Part shown: positions 1 to 5,177 of the stretch, in pieces
Layout of the letters: every line of letters starts with the position of its first letter
How positions within the stretch are numbered: the stretch's first letter is position 1
Origin: Phenylobacterium sp.
Lineage (GTDB): Bacteria > Pseudomonadota > Alphaproteobacteria > Caulobacterales > Caulobacteraceae
Assembly: GCA_028698405.1 (NCBI GenBank)
Contig: JAQVDF010000082.1
Location: 1 to 7,444, forward strand
Reading direction: 5' to 3'
DNA length: 7,444 bases
Notes under the pieces: model-generated
Seen by the model: the letters and a program-made list of their open reading frames with translations, nothing else
Told to the model about the DNA's origin: nothing
The model's database searches: none
Made by a program: the position numbers and the translations under genes

Positions 1-795
1 GGTCTCGAAGCCGGCCCGCTCCAGCATGTAGACGAGGTCCTCGGTGCCGATGTTGCCGGTGGCGTTGGGCGCAAAGGGGCAGCCCCCCAGCCCGCCGCAG
101 CTGGCGTCCAGCACCTCGACCCCCGCCTCGACGCTGGCGTAGGCGTTGGCGAGGCCGGTGTTGCGGGTATCGTGGAAGTGCATCCGAAGCCGCGCGCCCG
201 GTGCGGCCTTGCGCGCGGCCTCGACGGCGCGGCGCACCCGCCAGGGGTCGGCCACCCCGATGGTGTCGGCCAGCGCGATCTCCGGCACGCCCAGGCCGGC
301 GGCCTCGCGCACCAGGGCGGTGACCTGGTCCTCGGAGACCTCGCCGTCGAACGGGCAGCCGAAGGCGACCGAGACGGTCATGGTGATCGGCGGGCCGCCC
401 TCGGCCTTCTGCCTGGCCACGATGTCGGCCAGGGCCTGCATCTGCTCGGCCGTGCCGGCCCCCTGATTGCGGATCCCGAAGCCGTCGGTGGCGCAGACCA
501 CCACGTTGGCCTCGTCGCAGCCGGCGGCGATGCAGCGCTCCCAGCCGCGCATGTTCAGCACCAGCCCGATGCGGGAGACGGCGTTGCCGGGGGCCAGCTC
601 GGCCATGATCTCTTCGGCCCCGGCCATCTGCGGCACGCGGCGCGGGTTGACGAAGGAGACCGCCTCGATGCGCCGCGCGCCGGCAGCCTCGAGCCTCCTG
701 ATGAACTCGAGCTTCTGCGGCGTCTCCAGGACGGCGGCTTCGTTCTGCAGCCCGTCGCGGGGGCCGACTTCGACGATCTCGATGCGGCGGCTCAT
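1..795 (-). CDS. HMG-CoA lyase family protein, partial (3' end off the left edge)
   Basis: Enzymes of this family cleave 3-hydroxy-3-methylglutaryl-CoA to acetyl-CoA and acetoacetate, the last step of leucine breakdown. The 265 visible residues form a DRE-TIM metallolyase barrel. Near the start is GPRDGLQNE (residues 11-19), whose Arg13 and Asp14 match the catalytic Arg and metal-binding Asp of human HMGCL. Glu44, the metal ligands in HFHD (206-209), and the signature GGLGGCPFAPNATGN (234-248) with catalytic Cys239 and Asn248 also fit. About 35 C-terminal residues are probably missing. The start at 795 has an SD-like TTGGAG upstream and overlaps the stop of the glycosyltransferase gene as ATGA, so translation is probably coupled. 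The loop CATDGFGIRNQGAG (101-114) and the SCGGLGGCP form differ from classical HMG-CoA lyases such as LiuE. The fold and lyase chemistry are secure; the exact substrate is less so. Confidence 0.88.
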   Translation of the reverse strand, partial: MSRRIEIVEVGPRDGLQNEAAVLETPQKLEFIRRLEAAGARRIEAVSFVNPRRVPQMAGAEEIMAELAPGNAVSRIGLVLNMRGWERCIAAGCDEANVVVCATDGFGIRNQGAGTAEQMQALADIVARQKAEGGPPITMTVSVAFGCPFDGEVSEDQVTALVREAAGLGVPEIALADTIGVADPWRVRRAVEAARKAAPGARLRMHFHDTRNTGLANAYASVEAGVEVLDASCGGLGGCPFAPNATGNIGTEDLVYMLERAGFET

Positions 796-2465
796 GGAAC
801 TCCAACCGGTGAGCGGGGCGCGTAGATGCGCAAGTCCATCTCGTCGCCGTTGGAATAGTCCAGGCCCTGAACGCGGCCGACCTCGCTCGCCTGGGCGCGC
901 AGGATGGCGAGGCCGGCCTGGAAGGCCGCCTCCTCGCGCGCCTCGACCACGGCCGGGCGTCCGGCGGCGATGGCCGCGGCCGCATCCCCCGCATCGCCGA
1001 GGTCGGTGGGCGTGCCGAGCGCGAAGACCAGGCTGGGCTCGGCGTAGCCGGCCACGGCCACCGGCGCCGGCGCGATGCCCTGGCGGGGCAGCAACCGGCG
1101 GGCGGCCAGCGCCTCCTCGATCTCGCGCGAGAGCCACAGGGGCTCGAGCCTCGGCAGAAAGGCGGCGGCCAGCGCCCCGTGGGCCAGGATCGCCAGCACG
1201 CCGGCCGACAGCAGCGCCCCGCGCACCGCCTTCCTGGCCAGCATGTAGGCGCCCGCCGCCCCGGCGGCGATGAACAGCCCGCCGGCCACGGCGGCGGGGA
1301 AGACGTCGGAAGGATCGCCGTATTCGCCGGCCAGGTAGAAGATCAGCCCGGCGAACAGCACCGCCGCCAGAACGCTCACCACGACGCCGGCCCAGCGGCC
1401 GACCCTGCCCATTGGCGCCAGCAGCGCGGCGGCGGCCAGCCAGGCCAATCCCCCGTAGCCTGGCAGGGTGTAGTGGACCAGCTTGGTCGGGGCGATCTCG
1501 AAGGCGAGCCAGGTGGTGATGATCCAGGCGAGCGCGAACCGTACGCCAGGCTCGTCGCGGTACTTCCAGCCGGCGATCAGCGCCGCCGGCAGCAGGACGG
1601 AGCCGGGGAAGAACAGGAAGGGGGTCAGGAGCGTGTGGTAGCCGGGCGGGCCCCAGTGGCGCTCGTGCCCGCCGACCAGCTTCGGAGCCAGGTCGCCGCC
1701 GATGGCGGTCAGCCAGAAGCCGCCGTCGGTCGCCACCGTCACCGCCGCCGACCAGGGCCCGACGATGGCGACGAACAGGATCAGGCCCCAGTCCCAGGCC
1801 ATGTTGCGCGCCCAGGGCGCCCGGCGGTCCATGATCCACAGGGCCAACATGGCAAGGCCCACCACCATCGGCCCCACCGGTCCCTTGATCAGGGCCGCTA
1901 CCGAAATGCCGATCCAGAAGGCCAGCCGCGTGGGCCAGGCGACCTGGCCCACGCCGTTCGCCGCTCCGTAGATCCTCGCCAGCGCCGCCATGGCCAGGGT
2001 CGTGAAGCCGCACAGCGCCGCGTCGGTCTTGGCGATGAAGGCTTCGGTGGAGAGCAGGATGGAGGCGCCCAGAATGGCGCCGGCGAACATCCCGCCGGTG
2101 CGGCCGAAGAACAGCCCCGCGCCCCATGCGCAGGCGCCGGCCGCCAGCATGGCCCCCAGCAGCGAGGGGATGCGGTAGGCCCAGATCTCCCGCGCCGCCT
2201 CGTCGGAGAGCAGCGAGACGCTGGCCGCCTGCATCCAGTGGATGCCCACCGGCTTCTTGAACCGCGGCTCGTCCTGGAAGCGGATGACGACGTAGTCGTC
2301 GGTCTCCAGCATCTGGGCGGTCGCCTGGGCGAAACGCGATTCGTCGCGGTCGAGCGGGGGAACGGCGAACAGGCCGGGCAGGCCTGCCAGAAAGGCGACC
2401 AGCGCCGCCACGGCCACGCCGCGCCATCCGCGGCTCAGCCGCTCCAGGTGTCCCTCCAGACTCAT
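792..2465 (-). CDS. ArnT/PMT-like membrane glycosyltransferase (GT-C, GT83-like)
   Basis: This is a 557-residue polytopic inner-membrane protein of the ArnT/PMT superfamily. Such enzymes move a sugar from undecaprenyl phosphate onto lipid A, another glycan or a protein at the periplasmic face. The first helix (about 15-36) is followed by the periplasmic acidic motif PPLDRDESRFA (36-46) and then FKKPVGIHWM (69-78), both in the ArnT order. Further family features are EAFIAKTDA (141-149), ALIKGPVGP (191-199) and TKLVHYTLPGY (327-337). Around ten further hydrophobic helices extend to about residue 438, and a soluble C-terminal domain contains GYAEPSLVFALGT (473-485). The ATG at 2465 has no good Shine-Dalgarno sequence, so its mRNA may be leaderless or the start may lie slightly inside. 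Family is certain; the transferred sugar and acceptor cannot be read from sequence. The divergent family 2 glycosyltransferase is a plausible supplier of its donor. Confidence 0.9.
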   Translation of the reverse strand: MSLEGHLERLSRGWRGVAVAALVAFLAGLPGLFAVPPLDRDESRFAQATAQMLETDDYVVIRFQDEPRFKKPVGIHWMQAASVSLLSDEAAREIWAYRIPSLLGAMLAAGACAWGAGLFFGRTGGMFAGAILGASILLSTEAFIAKTDAALCGFTTLAMAALARIYGAANGVGQVAWPTRLAFWIGISVAALIKGPVGPMVVGLAMLALWIMDRRAPWARNMAWDWGLILFVAIVGPWSAAVTVATDGGFWLTAIGGDLAPKLVGGHERHWGPPGYHTLLTPFLFFPGSVLLPAALIAGWKYRDEPGVRFALAWIITTWLAFEIAPTKLVHYTLPGYGGLAWLAAAALLAPMGRVGRWAGVVVSVLAAVLFAGLIFYLAGEYGDPSDVFPAAVAGGLFIAAGAAGAYMLARKAVRGALLSAGVLAILAHGALAAAFLPRLEPLWLSREIEEALAARRLLPRQGIAPAPVAVAGYAEPSLVFALGTPTDLGDAGDAAAAIAAGRPAVVEAREEAAFQAGLAILRAQASEVGRVQGLDYSNGDEMDLRIYAPRSPVGVP

Positions 2466-2521
2466 ATGCCGCTTGATAGCACGATCCTTCCGTCGGCCGA
2501 CTTTTCCGCTATGGAGGGACG
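2466..2521. promoter_or_regulatory. Divergent intergenic region with a 10-bp palindrome
   Basis: These 56 bases separate the two divergent glycosyltransferase genes and must hold both promoters. The perfect palindrome GTCGGCCGAC lies at 2492-2501, close to the midpoint, and could be an operator. GCTAT, the core of the Caulobacter-type -10 element, occurs facing each gene: minus strand at about 2476-2480 and plus strand at 2508-2512. I find no convincing -35 for either. The plus-strand gene has a clear Shine-Dalgarno GGAGGG at 2513-2518. Confidence 0.35.
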
Positions 2522-3247
2522 ATGGCCGACGCGCCCGAAATTTCCGTCGTGGTCCCCGTGTTCGACGAGGAGGGCGCAGCCGCCGGGCTGGCGCGCGAGA
2601 TCGCCGCCGCCTTTGCGGGCGCCGACTACGAGATGATCTTCGTCGACGACGCCAGCCGGGACCGCACCCGCGAGGTGCTGACCGGCCTCAAGGCCGAGAT
2701 CCCGCAACTGCGCGTGCTGGCCCATCGCGCCAACTCCGGCCAGAGCCGGGCGTTCCGCACCGGCGTGCTGGGGGCCCGCGGCGATATAATCGTCACCCTC
2801 GACGGAGCCGGCCAGAACGACCCGGCCGACGCCCCACGTCTGGTGGCGGCGCTGAAGGCCGGCCCGCCGACCCTGGCCATGGTCGGCGGCGAGCGGGTCA
2901 AGCGGCAGGACAGCCAGGCCAAGAAGGTCGCCTCGAAGATCGGCAACGGGGTGCGCAAGGCGCTGCTCAAGGACCAGGCCAACGACACCGGCTGCGGGCT
3001 CAAGGCTTTCCGGCGCGAGGTGTTCCTGCGGCTTCCCTACTTCGACCACATCCACCGCTACCTGCCGGCGTTGATGCTGCGCGAGGGGTACGAGGTGGCC
3101 TTCCAGCCGGTGAACCACCGGCACCGCGAGACCGGCCGGTCGAAATACACCAACCTCGGGCGGCTCGTCGCGTCGCTGTCGGACCTGTTCGGCGTCGTGT
3201 GGCTGCGCTCGCGCGCTCGGCTGCCGGGTGCAATCGACGAACTCTAG
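2522..3247 (+). CDS. Family 2 glycosyltransferase, DPM1/polyprenyl-phosphate-sugar synthase type
   Basis: Members of this GT-A family move a sugar from a nucleotide donor to dolichyl or undecaprenyl phosphate on the cytoplasmic side. The 241-residue protein begins with the Rossmann-like strand ISVVVPVFDEE (7-17), followed by IFVDDASRDRT (39-49) and HRANSGQSRAFRTG (68-81). The catalytic metal motif region is TLDGAGQNDP (92-101). Later come DTGCGLKAFRR (155-165) and the acceptor-side motif HRHRETGRSKY (199-209), both typical of DPM1-like enzymes. There is no C-terminal membrane anchor, as in the soluble DPM1 subtype. The start is supported by GGAGGG four bases upstream. Residue 96 is Ala (codon 2807-2809), where relatives normally have the second Asp of the D-x-D motif. 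Divergent transcription from the ArnT-like gene suggests a donor-supply role. The sugar is unknown. Confidence 0.9.
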   Translation: MADAPEISVVVPVFDEEGAAAGLAREIAAAFAGADYEMIFVDDASRDRTREVLTGLKAEIPQLRVLAHRANSGQSRAFRTGVLGARGDIIVTLDGAGQNDPADAPRLVAALKAGPPTLAMVGGERVKRQDSQAKKVASKIGNGVRKALLKDQANDTGCGLKAFRREVFLRLPYFDHIHRYLPALMLREGYEVAFQPVNHRHRETGRSKYTNLGRLVASLSDLFGVVWLRSRARLPGAIDEL

Positions 3248-3259
3248 GTTTCGCGGCAT

Positions 3260-3280
3260 CCTCCCGCCGCTGCGGGGAGG
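3260..3280 (+). promoter_or_regulatory. GC-rich hairpin covering the ribosome binding site of the next gene
   Basis: CCTCCCGC (3260-3267) pairs with GCGGGGAGG (3272-3280) around the 4-base loop CGCT, with one bulged G. The 3' arm runs into the purine-rich GGGGAGGGGA (3274-3283) that serves as Shine-Dalgarno for the ATG at 3288. The stem would therefore mask the ribosome binding site. There is no T-run, so it is unlikely to be an intrinsic terminator. It may also be a copy of one of the CTCCC/GGGAG palindromes scattered in intergenic DNA of this bacterial group. Confidence 0.45.
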
Positions 3281-3287
3281 GGACCCA

Positions 3288-3695
3288 ATGATCGCTGCGT
3301 TGCCGCTGCTGGCGCTGCCGGTGCTCGTCTACAACCTGATCGTCCTGCCCGCCGGGCCGGACGGCCTGGAGATCGGCCTGTTCACCGTCCACATGGCCTC
3401 GGGCGCCGACTGGCGGGTGACGGTCGGCGACCTGCTGCTGGCGGCGAGCCTGGTGGTGCTGTTCGCCGAGCTCCTGAAGTCCGCCAACAGCCGCCGGGCG
3501 GCCATCGTCAACCACGGCCTGTCGATGCTGTTGTTCATCGCCTGTCTGGTGGAGCTCTTGCTGCACCCTGCCTTCGCCACCTCGGTCTTCTTCCTGATCA
3601 CCCTGATGGTGCTGCTCGACGTGCTGGCCGGCTTCATCGTCACCATCCTGGCGGCCCGGCGGGACGTCGATTTCGGGGCCGGCGTCGGGCTCTAG
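3288..3695 (+). CDS. Conserved 4-helix membrane protein of unknown function
   Basis: This 135-residue protein is mostly hydrophobic, with likely membrane segments at about 3-21, 46-64, 74-92 and 99-121. Between helices 1 and 2 lies a short extracytoplasmic-type stretch ending ASGADWRVTVGDLLL (37-51). The C-terminus FIVTILAARRD (116-126) puts basic residues just after the last helix, as expected for a cytoplasmic end. The pattern (SG-x-W then T-x-GDLL, SVFFLITLMVLLDVLAGF near the end) looks like a small alphaproteobacterial membrane family, but I cannot name a function. The ATG at 3288 is chosen because GGGGAGGGG precedes it; an in-frame start at 3228 would lie inside the glycosyltransferase gene. 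It follows that gene by 40 bases on the same strand, so they probably share a transcript. Size and topology resemble small flippase-type partners (GtrA, ArnE/ArnF), but I see no sequence match to them. Confidence 0.8.
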   Translation: MIAALPLLALPVLVYNLIVLPAGPDGLEIGLFTVHMASGADWRVTVGDLLLAASLVVLFAELLKSANSRRAAIVNHGLSMLLFIACLVELLLHPAFATSVFFLITLMVLLDVLAGFIVTILAARRDVDFGAGVGL

Positions 3696-3760
3696 GTGAA
3701 TGCGGTGAAGATCAGGGCGACGATGAGGACGTCGACGATGCGGGTGGCGAGCGCGGTCAT
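3692..3760 (-). CDS. Possible 22-residue single-helix membrane peptide
   Basis: This short reading frame starts MTALATRIVDVLIV and continues with ALIFTAFT, enough for one membrane helix. All but one of its 21 sense codons after the ATG end in G or C, like real genes here, and middle positions are rich in T as expected for a hydrophobic helix. Its TAG stop shares the palindrome CTAG (3692-3695) with the stop of the 4-helix gene on the other strand. A TTG at 3772 would add four residues (LTIC, or MTIC if the TTG is the start). There is no recognisable Shine-Dalgarno before either start, and the frame stays open upstream as an antisense frame, so chance is a real alternative. Confidence 0.28.
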   Translation of the reverse strand: MTALATRIVDVLIVALIFTAFT

Positions 3761-3793
3761 GCAGATGGTCAAGCAAGAGCGGCGCCAGGACTG

Positions 3794-4102
3794 ATGGCCC
3801 TGTTCTTCGACGCCGAATGGTTCGACGCGCGGCTGGCCGAACGGGGCCTGTCGCGCACCGTGCTGGCCGCCGCAGCCGGCATGATCGAGGCCGAGCTGAC
3901 GCTCGCTTTCAAGGACCAGCGCGAGTTGTCGGCCGCCGAGGTGCAGGCATTTGCGGACATCCTTGGCGTTCCCGCCGCAGAGGTGGCCGACCGTGCGGGG
4001 ATCTCGACTCCGGTCCCTGGCGGCGATCGCCTGGCCGAGCTCGAAAGGCGGGTGGCGGCGCTGGAGGCGGAGGTGGCGCGGCTGAAGCGCGGCGCGCTCT
4101 AG
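3794..4102 (+). CDS. Small helix-turn-helix (XRE-like) protein with C-terminal leucine zipper
   Basis: The 102-residue protein has an N-terminal helical bundle that reads like a Cro/CI-type HTH: FDARLAERGLSRTVLAAAAG (10-29) then a recognition-like helix IEAELTLAFKDQRELS (31-46), followed by AAEVQAFADILGVPAAEVADRAG (47-69), the usual 'xLxxLGVPxxEV' end of such domains. After a short proline linker (STPVPGG, 71-77) a coiled coil runs 78-98, with Leu80, Leu83, Val87, Leu90, Val94 and Leu97 at a/d heptad positions, which should give a dimer or oligomer. It is probably a DNA-binding regulator, but the target is unknown and DNA binding is inference. The Shine-Dalgarno is weak (AGGA, 3787-3790). It converges with the unknown gene at 4105, with two bases between the stop codons. 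Confidence 0.75.
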   Translation: MALFFDAEWFDARLAERGLSRTVLAAAAGMIEAELTLAFKDQRELSAAEVQAFADILGVPAAEVADRAGISTPVPGGDRLAELERRVAALEAEVARLKRGAL

Positions 4103-4104
4103 CC

Positions 4105-4407
4105 TCAGATTTCCTTCTTGGTCAGGCTGCCCTTCGGTGTGCGGCGGTCGGCGGATCCGGACCACTCGGTGTGCACGTAGGCGGTCTTTGCCGCCTTCAG
4201 CACCGGCTCGCCGCCGCGCAGGCCACGGCGCTCGCCCTCGCCGATCAACTGCACGGCCACGCCGACCTCGAGCTTGGGCGCCGGAGGCCTGGCGACGGGA
4301 ACGGGCAGGTTGGCGTTCACCTCGGCCGCTTCGCCGCGCGGAACCAGTGCGCGCTTGGCGCTGCGGATGCGCGCGATGCGTCGGGCCGGGTCGATCGGGC
4401 GGGTCAT
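4105..4407 (-). CDS. Unknown basic, proline-rich small protein
   Basis: I do not recognise this 100-residue protein. Its N-terminus is strongly basic (DPARRIARIRSAKRALVPR, 6-24), then comes a proline-rich linker (LPVPVARPPAPK, 34-45), a short hydrophobic stretch LEVGVAVQLIGEG (46-58), RGLRGG (61-66), a helix-like LKAAKTAYVHTEWSG (70-84) and a basic tail SADRRTPKGSLTKKEI (85-100). There is no signal peptide or membrane helix, so it is probably cytosolic. The ATG at 4407 has GAGG six bases upstream. It lies 95 bases downstream of phaR on the same strand and may share its transcript. The RGLRGG to DRR-x-P-x-G section looks like the conserved core of a small lineage-specific family, but that is impression, not a search result. 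Confidence 0.65.
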   Translation of the reverse strand: MTRPIDPARRIARIRSAKRALVPRGEAAEVNANLPVPVARPPAPKLEVGVAVQLIGEGERRGLRGGEPVLKAAKTAYVHTEWSGSADRRTPKGSLTKKEI

Positions 4408-4486
4408 GACGGCCTCATCTTGGCGCGGGCGCGGTTAAGAAACGCCATCATGGCCAGGAAGGGCCGCAGGGGCTCAAGGGGCGAAC

Positions 4487-4502
4487 GGCCCAGCCTGGGG
4501 CC
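4487..4502 (-). terminator. Weak terminator-like hairpin just after phaR
   Basis: Immediately downstream of the phaR stop, GGCCC(A) and TGGGGCC can pair around a GCC loop with one bulged G. No T-run follows on the minus strand, so this is not a canonical intrinsic terminator. It could slow polymerase, protect the 3' end or be chance in GC-rich DNA. Confidence 0.2.
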
Positions 4503-5126
4503 TCAGCGCTTGGCCAGCTTCTCGATCTGCGCCTGCATCTCTTCCAGCCGCTTGCGCAGCTCCGCCACCGCGTCTTCCTGCGGGGCGGCGGCCTGGGCGG
4601 GCGGCGGGGCGGCCGGTTCCGGCTCGGCCGGCCTGGCGGCGGGCGCCTCGTCCGGGCGGGCGTAGGCGTACGGGGTGAACATCTTCATGGCCCGCTCGAA
4701 CATCTGCATGTTCTGGCGGATCTGGTCCTCGAACGGGCCCGAGCCATGGCCGAGCTTCGACAGCTGGGCCCGCATCGCCTCCTGCTGCTGGGCGAAGGTG
4801 GCCAGGCTCATCTCCAGGTAGGAGGGCAGGAAGGCCTGCATCGAGTTGCCGTAGAAGCCGATCAGCTGTCGCAGGAACTGGATCGGCAACAGGTTCTCGC
4901 CGCGACTCTCCTCCTCGAAGATGATCTGGGTGAGCACCGTACGGGTGATGTCCTCGTTGGTCTTGGCGTCGTAGACCACGAAGTCGACGCCGCGTTTCAC
5001 CATGTCCGCCAGGTGGTCCAGCGTGACGTAGGAGCTCGAGGCGGTGTTGTAGAGCCGGCGGTTGGCGTACTTCTTGATGACGACGCGGTCGTCGGCCTTG
5101 GTGTGTTTTCCGCTGGTGTCGGGCAT
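4503..5126 (-). CDS. phaR: PHA synthesis repressor PhaR
   Basis: PhaR represses phasin, PHA genes and often itself, and is released from DNA by binding nascent PHA granules. The 207-residue protein opens with the diagnostic PHB/PHA accumulation regulator DNA-binding domain: VVIKKYANRRLYNTASSSYV (15-34), then TLDHLADMV (35-43) and a segment from DAKTNED (53-59) to TQIIFEEE (66-73). A second helical domain follows, LPIQFLRQLIGFYGNSMQ (80-97), then amphipathic phasin-like helices with FAQQQEAMRAQL (111-122) and QNMQMFERAMKMFTP (138-152). A proline-alanine-rich linker (159-182) leads to a coiled-coil end, VAELRKRLEEMQAQIEKLAKR. The ATG at 5126 is preferred because AAGGGGG lies four bases upstream and the family domain begins shortly after it; a further in-frame ATG at 5174 would add 16 arginine- and proline-rich residues. 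It is divergent from phaA, the usual alphaproteobacterial arrangement. Confidence 0.93.
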   Translation of the reverse strand: MPDTSGKHTKADDRVVIKKYANRRLYNTASSSYVTLDHLADMVKRGVDFVVYDAKTNEDITRTVLTQIIFEEESRGENLLPIQFLRQLIGFYGNSMQAFLPSYLEMSLATFAQQQEAMRAQLSKLGHGSGPFEDQIRQNMQMFERAMKMFTPYAYARPDEAPAARPAEPEPAAPPPAQAAAPQEDAVAELRKRLEEMQAQIEKLAKR

Positions 5127-5146
5127 CTGGCCCCCTTTTCGCGGGC

Positions 5147-5160
5147 GCCGCGGCCGCGGC
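5147..5160. repeat. 14-bp perfect palindrome in the phaR leader
   Basis: GCCGCGGCCGCGGC is its own reverse complement and contains two head-to-tail CCGCGG hexamers. It lies in the predicted untranslated leader of phaR, 21 bases before the start codon, where it could form a small RNA stem or a protein site. GC-rich composition makes chance occurrence fairly likely. Confidence 0.4.
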
Positions 5161-5177
5161 TGCGCCTCTCGCATCGC

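Noticed and set aside
172..825. Long plus-strand open frame opposite the HMG-CoA lyase gene
   Set aside because: It is antisense to a gene with clear catalytic motifs; its product is low-complexity Gly/Ala/Asp/His-rich sequence, as expected from the reverse of a GC-rich gene.
1179..2636. 485-codon plus-strand open frame opposite the ArnT-like gene
   Set aside because: The product is rich in Gly, Gln, Arg and His with no domain, and it overlaps both the glycosyltransferase gene and the start of the GT2 gene. The opposite frame has the full ArnT motif order.
2462..3259. 265-codon minus-strand open frame opposite the GT2 gene
   Set aside because: It is the antisense shadow of a gene with DPM1 motifs and a good ribosome binding site.
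3228..3287. Upstream extension of the 4-helix membrane protein by 20 codons
   Set aside because: It would start inside the GT2 gene, has no Shine-Dalgarno and would read through the hairpin; the ATG at 3288 has a strong site.
3769..4165. Minus-strand frame covering the HTH gene and joining the small membrane peptide
   Set aside because: The upstream part is antisense to the HTH-zipper gene and has no coding character; only the last 22-26 codons look protein-like.
5127..5174. Earlier phaR start adding 16 residues
   Set aside because: The extra residues are Arg/Pro-rich and the ATG at 5126 has AAGGGGG next to it; the earlier ATG would also leave almost no leader behind the candidate promoter.
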